This document shows positions 44,224 through 50,224 of a stretch of 50,224 bases of DNA, in pieces. Source of the stretch: Gammaproteobacteria bacterium. GTDB lineage: Bacteria; Pseudomonadota; Gammaproteobacteria; Chromatiales; Chromatiaceae. The position numbers and the translations under genes were made by a program. Under the pieces are notes generated by a model. It ran no database searches. It was not told the DNA's origin and was given only the letters and a program-made list of their open reading frames with translations. Location: NCBI GenBank assembly GCA_009929855.1, contig RZZN01000029.1, forward strand, positions 1-50,224. Reading direction: 5' to 3'. Numbering within the stretch: position 1 is the first letter of the stretch; each line of letters begins with the position of its first letter.

Positions 44224-44288
44224 ATCGCCCGGGCTTTGTCCATCCAGGTGCGGCCCACCGAGCTGCACATGCGGGACAACCGGGCGAT
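44224..44288. terminator. Long imperfect dyad between convergent genes
   Basis: ATCGCCCGG (44224-44232) pairs with CCGGGCGAT (44280-44288). Past a 3-nt bulge, TTGTCC (44236-44241) pairs with GGACAA (44274-44279). A further small stem (GTGCGGC with GCTGCAC) lies in the loop. It fills the gap between the stop codons of the hydrolase gene and sbcC, so a bidirectional terminator role is likely. It has no T-tract. Confidence 0.5.
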
Positions 44289-44302
44289 TGCATTCATTCG
44301 GG

Positions 44303-47300
44303 TCAGGCCTCTCGTGCCGCAGCCGGTGTGACCTCGATTCGGCTCTGACCGCCGAACTGACGTCGCACCTGGATCCGCACCCCGATGCGCTCGGTCATCT
44401 CCTGGACATGGGAGATGACGCCCACCTTGCGACCCTGGGCCTGGAGATTGTCCAGGGCATCCATCGCCACCCGCAAGGTCTCGGCGTCGAGACTGCCGAA
44501 GCCCTCGTCGATGAACAATGATTCCACCGGCACCCGGTGTGAGGACAAGGAGGCCAGGCCCAGGGCCAAGGCCAGCGAGACCAGGAATGACTCGCCACCG
44601 GAGAGCGAATGCACCGAGCGGATCTCGTCGCCCATGTCCTGGTCCACCACCATCAGGGCCAGGGTGTCCTTGACCCGCTCCAATCGATAGCGACGTGACA
44701 GGTCGTCGAGATGACGATTGGCATAGCCGAGCAGCACCTCGAGCGTGAGCTGCTGGGCATGATTGCGCAGCTTCTTGCCGTCGGCCGAGCCGATCAATTC
44801 GTTCAACTGACCCCAGAGACGGGCGCTCGCCTCCTGCCGGAGCAGCTCGGCCTGCAATGCCGCGGCCTTGAGCCGGCGCTCATCGTCCTGACGCACCTGC
44901 AGCTCGGCCTCGGTGGCCTGACTGCGTGACTGCTCCAGCTCCGCCAGGGTCTGGACATGAGACTCGCGCAGGGACTCCAGTGAATCCTGGCTCGCGCGAA
45001 CCTGCTCGTGCGCCCGGCGTTGCGCTTGGCGCTCCTCCAGGATGGTCCGGGCGCGATCCAGGGCATCGCGCAATGACTGGATCGCCTCCTGCTCCGTCTT
45101 GATCCAGACGCCGTCGTGCACCAACAAGGCGCGCAGCTCGGTCTCATCCAATGCCCATGCGGGCTCGCGGGTCTCGAGATCGGCGAGCCAGTCATGCAAG
45201 GCCAGACGGGCATCCGCCAGGGCCTGCTCACGCTCGCCCAAGGCCTGCTGCGCGGCGCCCAAGCGGGTGGCGGCGCCAGCGCGGGTCAGCTCGGCCTGAC
45301 GCAACCGCTCATCCTGCTGCTTGAGCGCGGTCCGGGCCGTCTCGATGCTCGTGATGAGCTGCGCCTGCACCTCGTTCACCGGGCGTCCGTCGAACAGCGA
45401 TTGTCTCCGCAGACGCTTCTCCCGCAGCTGCTCGTCGCTGACCTGGTAGGCGGCGGCGGCGCGCTCGAGCTGCGCTGACCGGTCGGCGGCCGTGGCGGTC
45501 GCGCCCTCGATCGCAATCTCCAGGATGCCGAGCCTGAGCCGGATCTGCTCGGCCCGCTGGACCTGCGCGTTCCAGCGCCTGACCTCCTCGCGTCGCTGCT
45601 CGTGGGCACCGGTCGGATCGGCCTGCCAGGACCGCCGCCACTCCTGATCGACGAATGCACCATCCAGTGCATCGAGCCGCTCGGCCAGCTGGCCGGCCAG
45701 CTCGGTGTGGCGCTCGCGCGCGCTCTGCAGGAGCCGGAGCGCGCGCTCATGGTTGGCCTGCGCCCGGTTCTGCACCGCTTGTGAGTCGGCATGCCCGATC
45801 TGTGACTGATCGCGCACACCCTGGGCGGTATCACGCTGACGGGCCGCCTGACGTTGCGCCAGCTCTTGCGCGGCGATGGCCTCCAGCGCTTCGCGGATCG
45901 CTTGCCGTCGCTCGCTGAACCAGGGTTGGCGCTCGGCGTCCGGGATGGCCGCGAGTTCGGCCGCGAGCGGATGCGCGTCCCAGGCACCCTGCTCGCGCGC
46001 TAGTGCGGCACTCAGCTGCTCCTGCTCGCGCGCAAGCTCGGCCAGACGCTGCAGCCGGTGGGTGCGACCGGCCTGCTCGGCGGCTGCGCGCGCGATCAGG
46101 TCCTGGAGCTGGGTGCGACAGGCGTCGCGCTCGCTCGCGAGCGCGACGAGCATGGTCTGGGTCGGCGCATCGCCAGCCGTATAGGGATGATCGAGCGCAC
46201 CGCAGACCGGGCACGGCGCACCGGGCTGCAAGCCGGCGCGCAGATGCTCGACACTGGCGCCGCTGGCGGCCTCGGCAATCCTCAATGACTGCTCGGCCTG
46301 CGCCAGCCGGGCGCTGAGGATGGGCTGGTCCTGACTCGCGCCTTCCAGCGCTGACTCGGCCTGCACGAGCTGCTCTTGGAGTCCGCGGCGCTCGTCCGCC
46401 AGTTGGTCTTGCCTGGTCCGGGTGAGGACCAGACCGCTCCAGAGACGCTCGGCATCGGCCAGTCGATCGGCGCGCGCCTGGGCGCGTTCTCGACCCTCGG
46501 CCAGCTGATCGATCGCGCAGGCGGCCAGCTCGGCCTGGGCAGCCCGCAAGTGCTGCTCGGCCTCCTGCAGGGCCGCCGCGGTCTCGACGCTCCGACGACT
46601 GGCCTGCTCCAGCGCGAGCCGCGCCTGCTGCTCGTCCTGCTGCGCGGTGGCAACCCCCTGCTCGGCCTCGCGCAGACCTGAGTGCAGGCCCGCGGCATCC
46701 GCGAGCAATTGATCCCAGCGCGGCCAATCCGCCGCGAGCGGACGCGACGACTGGTGACGGATCAACCACTCATCACGCTCGCGCAGATCGCGCGCCAGAT
46801 CTTGACGTTCCTGCGCGTGCTCGGCCAAGCGCTGACCCGCCTCGGCGGCGGCGCGACGGGCCTCCTCCAAGTCACTGGTCGCCTGCGCATGACCTGGCGC
46901 CAGTGTGGCGATCGCGGTCTCCAGACCCCGGGCTTGGGCGAGGGTATCAGCGGCGTCGGCAAGACATTGCTCGGCCGCGGTCAGGGTCTGCTCGGCACCG
47001 GCGCGCTGACTCTCGGCCTCTTGCCAGCGCGCGGTCGCCGTCTCGAGCTGCCGCTCCGCCTCCTGGCAGGATCCGCGCGCGCGCGCGCTCTCGGCGGCGA
47101 GTCGATCCAGTGTCTCGATCAGTGGCCTGGCCACCTGCACGGACTCGACACGCGCCAGTCTCGTGCGTCTGGGAGTGGCGCCCGCCAGCGCGGCGCTGGC
47201 CTGCTCGACACTGGCCTGGGCCTGCGCTTCACCCAGTTGCAGCGCCTGCCAGGTCTCATGCCATTGCAGCTGGCGCTCCAGCTCGCTCTTGCGTTGCTCC

Positions 47301-48055
47301 AGACCAAACGTCCGATCGGTGGCCGCGACGCGCAGCCGGTCGAGCTCGGCGCGCGCCTCGGCCGAGAGTGGCTGCTGGCCGGCCAACTGGGTCTGCACGG
47401 CCTCCAGCCTCTGGTGCTCGGCCTTGGAGCGCTCGAAGGCGCGCTTGGAAATGGCGGTGTAGATCTCTAGACCGGTCAGGGTCTCCAGCAGCTCGGCGCG
47501 CTCGTTGTCATTGGACTTCAGAAAGACCGCGAACTCGTTTTGAGCCAGCAGCACGGCGCGGGTGAATTGCGAAAAGCTCAAGCCCAGACGCGCTTCGATC
47601 GCCTGCAGGACCTCGCTCTTCACCCCGCCGATCCGCTGGTCACCCGCGAGCGGCTGCAGCCACATCTCGGTGTTCTGCAACCTGCCGCCCGGCTTGCCAC
47701 GCGCCCGCCGCACACTCCAGTGGGCACGGTAGGAGACCCCGTCGTTGCCGATGAAGTCCACCTCGGCCGAGCCCTCGCCGGCGCCTCGGCGCAATAGATT
47801 GCGCGGATCCTGGGGGGTGATGCTCTCCTCGCCGACATCCGGCAGACTGACGCCCTTGGCCGCGGCGCGATTCAGACGCGGGGTCTGGTCATAGAGCGCC
47901 AGACAGAGTGCATCCAGCAGGGTGCTCTTGCCCGCGCCGGTGGGGCCACAGATGGCGAATAGACCGGCCGAGTGCAGTGGCTCGCGTTGAAACTGGATCT
48001 CGAAATCACCGGCCAGCGAGGCCAGGTTATGGCCGCGAATGGCGAGGATCCTCAT
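44303..48055 (-). CDS. sbcC: Exonuclease SbcCD, ATPase subunit SbcC
   Basis: A 1250-residue SMC-like ATPase, the Rad50 homologue. With SbcD it cleaves DNA hairpins and processes double-strand ends. Walker A GPTGAGKSTLLDAL is at residues 37-50. Two long coiled-coil arms flank the zinc hook GAPCPVCGALDHP, with Cys615 and Cys618. The C-terminal ABC signature is VHSLSGGESFLVSLALALGLA, and Walker B is ESLFIDEGFGSLD. The length is near or a little above the usual 1000-1250. Its ATG overlaps the sbcD stop codon by 4 nt. The transcript ends at the dyad 44224-44288. Confidence 0.96.
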   Translation of the reverse strand: MRILAIRGHNLASLAGDFEIQFQREPLHSAGLFAICGPTGAGKSTLLDALCLALYDQTPRLNRAAAKGVSLPDVGEESITPQDPRNLLRRGAGEGSAEVDFIGNDGVSYRAHWSVRRARGKPGGRLQNTEMWLQPLAGDQRIGGVKSEVLQAIEARLGLSFSQFTRAVLLAQNEFAVFLKSNDNERAELLETLTGLEIYTAISKRAFERSKAEHQRLEAVQTQLAGQQPLSAEARAELDRLRVAATDRTFGLEQRKSELERQLQWHETWQALQLGEAQAQASVEQASAALAGATPRRTRLARVESVQVARPLIETLDRLAAESARARGSCQEAERQLETATARWQEAESQRAGAEQTLTAAEQCLADAADTLAQARGLETAIATLAPGHAQATSDLEEARRAAAEAGQRLAEHAQERQDLARDLRERDEWLIRHQSSRPLAADWPRWDQLLADAAGLHSGLREAEQGVATAQQDEQQARLALEQASRRSVETAAALQEAEQHLRAAQAELAACAIDQLAEGRERAQARADRLADAERLWSGLVLTRTRQDQLADERRGLQEQLVQAESALEGASQDQPILSARLAQAEQSLRIAEAASGASVEHLRAGLQPGAPCPVCGALDHPYTAGDAPTQTMLVALASERDACRTQLQDLIARAAAEQAGRTHRLQRLAELAREQEQLSAALAREQGAWDAHPLAAELAAIPDAERQPWFSERRQAIREALEAIAAQELAQRQAARQRDTAQGVRDQSQIGHADSQAVQNRAQANHERALRLLQSARERHTELAGQLAERLDALDGAFVDQEWRRSWQADPTGAHEQRREEVRRWNAQVQRAEQIRLRLGILEIAIEGATATAADRSAQLERAAAAYQVSDEQLREKRLRRQSLFDGRPVNEVQAQLITSIETARTALKQQDERLRQAELTRAGAATRLGAAQQALGEREQALADARLALHDWLADLETREPAWALDETELRALLVHDGVWIKTEQEAIQSLRDALDRARTILEERQAQRRAHEQVRASQDSLESLRESHVQTLAELEQSRSQATEAELQVRQDDERRLKAAALQAELLRQEASARLWGQLNELIGSADGKKLRNHAQQLTLEVLLGYANRHLDDLSRRYRLERVKDTLALMVVDQDMGDEIRSVHSLSGGESFLVSLALALGLASLSSHRVPVESLFIDEGFGSLDAETLRVAMDALDNLQAQGRKVGVISHVQEMTERIGVRIQVRRQFGGQSRIEVTPAAAREA

Positions 48056-49296
48056 GACGCCGGGCCCTCCTCGTCGGTCAGCAACAGCTCCCGGAAGGCC
48101 AGCAGCAGCTCGGTGGATGGCTCGGCGCCGTATCTTCGTCGAAAGAGCTCGGTGAAGATCTCGTCCGGCTGCAGCCGGGCCAGGTCGTCCAATGAGACGG
48201 GCTCGGGACTCGCGTCCTCGTGGGTTGGGCCTCCATAGGTGGTCTCGATCTTGGCCAACCGCACCGACTTGCCCTCCAAGGCCGACTCGATGCGTGCGCG
48301 CAAGCCGGGCTCGGGGACGTCCAGACGGACCCGGGCTTGCAGATAGGGCTGCAGCTCGCGCGGTGCCTCGGGGCGATCCAGCTCGTCCAACAGATCCAGC
48401 ACCTCATCCAGCGGGGCGGGCTCTTTCGGGATGCGCAGCAGCTCCACTGGACGCCGCAGGATCATCGGGGTGACCTCGCCGAGTGTCTGACCCGCGAGAT
48501 CGACGCGCAGCACCTGATGGGGATACTGGATCTCGGTGAAGGACATCGGCAGGGGGCTGCCACTGTAGCGCACCCGCTCCTGGCCGCCGACCCGCTGAGC
48601 ACGGTGCAGATGACCCAGTGCGACATAGCTGATGGCGGGATCGAAGATCTCCACCGCGAGCGATTCGACACCGCCGATGAGGATGCGGCGCTCCGAATCC
48701 TCCGAGGTCTGGGCCCCGCTCATGTGACAGTGCCCCAGCGCGATGATGGCCTGGCCGGGCTCGCGACGGCGCAGGGCCAGCTCCAGCGCCTGTCGGTAGA
48801 GCAGCGCGATGCCGTCCAGATAGGGGTCGCCGCCCCTCTCCACCCGCGGCACATCACCCGGTCTCAGATAAGGGATGGCCAGACACCAGGCGGCAATCTC
48901 GCCGTCGCGGTTGCGCAGCGGGACGATCAGTCGCTCGAGATCGATGTCACCTCGGTGATCGCGCTCGACCGAGCCCACCACCCTGACGTCGAAGGGGCCG
49001 AGCAGCGGCTCGGGGGCCTCCAGCCGCCCCGGCGAGTCGTGATTGCCGGCGATGATGAGGATGTCGAGCCGAGGAAGACGCCGCTTGGCGGCACCGAGAA
49101 AGCGATAGAGCTGCCGCTGAGCGGCGGCGGAGGGATTGGGGTTGTCGAACACATCCCCGGCGATCAGCAGGGCATCGACCTGCTCGCCCTCGAGGATGTC
49201 GAGCAAACCATCGAGAAAACTCTGGTGCTCGTGGGTCCGGTCGAAGTCATGGAAGGTCTGACCCAAATGCCAGTCCGAGGTATGCAACAGGCGCAA
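48052..49296 (-). CDS. sbcD: Exonuclease SbcCD, nuclease subunit SbcD
   Basis: A 414-residue Mre11-type phosphoesterase. Metal-binding motifs are in order: HTSDWHLGQTF, LIAGDVFDNPNP, IIAGNHDSPGRL, ALGHCHMSG and ALGHLHRAQ. The start codon is TTG at 49296 (MRLLHTSDWH), with GGAG 7 nt upstream; no ATG fits. The TTG start may keep its level low relative to SbcC. It lies 37 nt after the MEKHLA gene and overlaps sbcC, so the three probably form one operon. Confidence 0.96.
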   Translation of the reverse strand: MRLLHTSDWHLGQTFHDFDRTHEHQSFLDGLLDILEGEQVDALLIAGDVFDNPNPSAAAQRQLYRFLGAAKRRLPRLDILIIAGNHDSPGRLEAPEPLLGPFDVRVVGSVERDHRGDIDLERLIVPLRNRDGEIAAWCLAIPYLRPGDVPRVERGGDPYLDGIALLYRQALELALRRREPGQAIIALGHCHMSGAQTSEDSERRILIGGVESLAVEIFDPAISYVALGHLHRAQRVGGQERVRYSGSPLPMSFTEIQYPHQVLRVDLAGQTLGEVTPMILRRPVELLRIPKEPAPLDEVLDLLDELDRPEAPRELQPYLQARVRLDVPEPGLRARIESALEGKSVRLAKIETTYGGPTHEDASPEPVSLDDLARLQPDEIFTELFRRRYGAEPSTELLLAFRELLLTDEEGPAS

Positions 49297-49333
49297 GATT
49301 CAGCTCCTCTCAAATCGGCGCGGGTCGCCGACC

Positions 49334-49840
49334 TCAGGTCAGGCGTCGCCAATTTGAAAAGGTCGCGGCCTGTCCCTGAAGGCGCCCAGACTCATCCATG
49401 AGATTCCACACGATGGCCCCTTCGATCAGGAAACGCCGACCCGAGGCCGACACCCGCACCCCGCTGTAGTGGTCGATGAATCCCTTTGCCGCCACCTCGG
49501 CCAGCAGACGGGCGCGCTCCGCCTGATCGGGCCGCTCGGCCGTGAGACGCGAGGGCATGCGGATCAGCCGGTCCCAAGCGAGCTCTAAGAGATCCAATGC
49601 CTGTCGATTCCCATAGGTCAGGATCGGGTCAGGATTCGTATTGTGTGACAAGAGCACGACGGGTGCGTCGAAGAGTCGCCGCGCCGCCTCGCCATCATCC
49701 AGCTCGGGGTCGATCAGCTCACGTCCCAACAGGTTGCGAAAGCTGGTGCGCAGCAGACGGATATGCCCGCTCAGAAAGTCATTGGCCGGCGCTGGATACT
49801 GAAAGGGTGTCACAGTCGATCTTGGGGTCGATGCTGTCAT
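49334..49840 (-). CDS. MEKHLA domain-containing protein
   Basis: A 168-residue single-domain protein of the MEKHLA family, a PAS-like fold also found at the C-terminus of plant HD-ZIP III factors. Conserved text: HIRLLRTSFRNLLGREL, APVVLLSHNTNPDPILTYGNRQALDLLELAWDRLIRMPSRLTAE, FIDHYSGVRVSASGRRFLIEGAIVWNLMD. No output domain is present, so it may sense a small ligand or redox state. It is upstream of sbcD on the same strand with a 37-nt gap. A possible promoter (ACCCAA/AGTCTA on the plus strand, 49873-49878 and 49851-49856) would put the transcript start only a few bases before the ATG, so either the promoter or the start codon is uncertain. Confidence 0.88.
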   Translation of the reverse strand: MTASTPRSTVTPFQYPAPANDFLSGHIRLLRTSFRNLLGRELIDPELDDGEAARRLFDAPVVLLSHNTNPDPILTYGNRQALDLLELAWDRLIRMPSRLTAERPDQAERARLLAEVAAKGFIDHYSGVRVSASGRRFLIEGAIVWNLMDESGRLQGQAATFSNWRRLT

Positions 49841-50224
49841 GCATGGCCGCAGTCTAGCACACGGATGGCATCACCCAATGCACTCTGCACGTGTGAGCCG
49901 CTTCAGCCGCGATCCGCGCGGCGAAAGCGCCGTGCGTCGCTGGTCCGCGTCGCTGCCCCCCGCACGGGACAAGACCTGACCTCGCTTGCCCCCCAACTCC
50001 GTCTGCATGCTATCCTCCTGCCCATGTCAACTTCCTAGCGGGTGTAGGCAGCGGGTGTACGGAAAAAATGCCCCTAACCGGCTGTTCCTTTTTATATTCA
50101 CTTCTCCCCTGAAATCCGGGAGAGCCTAAATAGTGCCTGAAAGAAAACCCTAAAAAATCGCCGTCCCCCCGTGCTGCTGACCGAATTGCGACCATGGCTT
50201 TTAGCCCATTTCCGTTGCTCAACA
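49841..50224. other. Right-edge region without a recognisable gene, less GC-rich
   Basis: From about 50060 the base composition drops clearly, with A/T runs (GGAAAAAATG, TTTTTATATTC, CCTAAAAAATCG). A 10-bp direct repeat AGCGGGTGTA lies at 50037-50046 and 50050-50059. An open frame of about 70 codons on the minus strand (50010-50222) has no start signal or family I know. The stretch may be the end of an insertion sequence or other acquired element that continues beyond the window; I cannot name it. Confidence 0.4.

Noticed and set aside
50010-50222. 70-codon minus-strand frame at the right edge
   Set aside because: No plausible start signal, composition unlike the host genes and no recognisable domain; kept only as an unassigned region.

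Overview
The window is GC-rich, densely packed chromosomal DNA from a gammaproteobacterium. The gene families and their order (prkA-yeaH-spoVR, panBCD with pcnB and folK nearby, ffh next to ypjD, a Wsp-like chemosensory cluster, a diheme cytochrome c/cytochrome b561 pair beside a PepSY two-component module, sbcDC) point to the Chromatiales (purple sulfur bacteria and relatives). This placement is an inference: the window holds no photosynthesis, sulfur-oxidation or rRNA gene that would prove it.

Layout. Positions 1-264 are a block of GC-rich palindromes with a 57-bp direct repeat. From 8644 down to 265 on the minus strand runs one stress and cell-envelope operon: prkA, yeaH, spoVR, an L,D-transpeptidase and a short RlpA. 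The spoVR gene is interrupted by an in-frame 389-residue intein with a LAGLIDADG-type endonuclease domain that looks partly degenerate. A good sigma-54 promoter match lies upstream of prkA. From 9064 to 13953 are central carbon genes: pgi and zwf (minus) and glgA (plus). From 13994 to 17932 (minus) come panD, panC, panB and pcnB. tRNA-Glu(CTC) and folK follow on the plus strand, then ffh (minus) and ypjD (plus), then tRNA-Ala(CGC) with a clear terminator. At 21910-24711 are a secreted SurE-like phosphatase, a PuuE-like deacetylase and a GNAT acetyltransferase.

From 25118 to 35259 a single plus-strand cluster encodes a complete alternative chemosensory pathway: receptor, CheB, CheR-TPR, CheA-REC, a lone receiver, an HPt-REC-REC-GGDEF diguanylate cyclase, CheW and a divergent CheW-like protein. 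The architecture resembles the Pseudomonas Wsp system, whose output is c-di-GMP. Here the diguanylate cyclase carries its own HPt and two receivers, which suggests a multistep phosphorelay rather than direct phosphorylation of one receiver.

From 35238 to 39186 a diheme cytochrome c and a cytochrome b561 are divergent from a PepSY protein, response regulator and histidine kinase set, with a direct-repeat candidate operator between them. A SleB-type cell wall hydrolase follows; its likely signal peptide is encoded in another frame, upstream of its start codon. A membrane histidine kinase/FixJ-type regulator pair (minus) is divergent from a Tat-exported metallo-beta-lactamase-fold enzyme. The window ends with sbcC, sbcD and a MEKHLA-domain gene (minus) and a less GC-rich right edge without a recognisable gene.

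The most notable points are the intein in the most conserved motif of SpoVR inside a stress operon, the extension of that operon into peptidoglycan enzymes, the HPt-REC-REC-GGDEF output of the chemosensory cluster, and the out-of-frame signal peptide of the SleB-like hydrolase.
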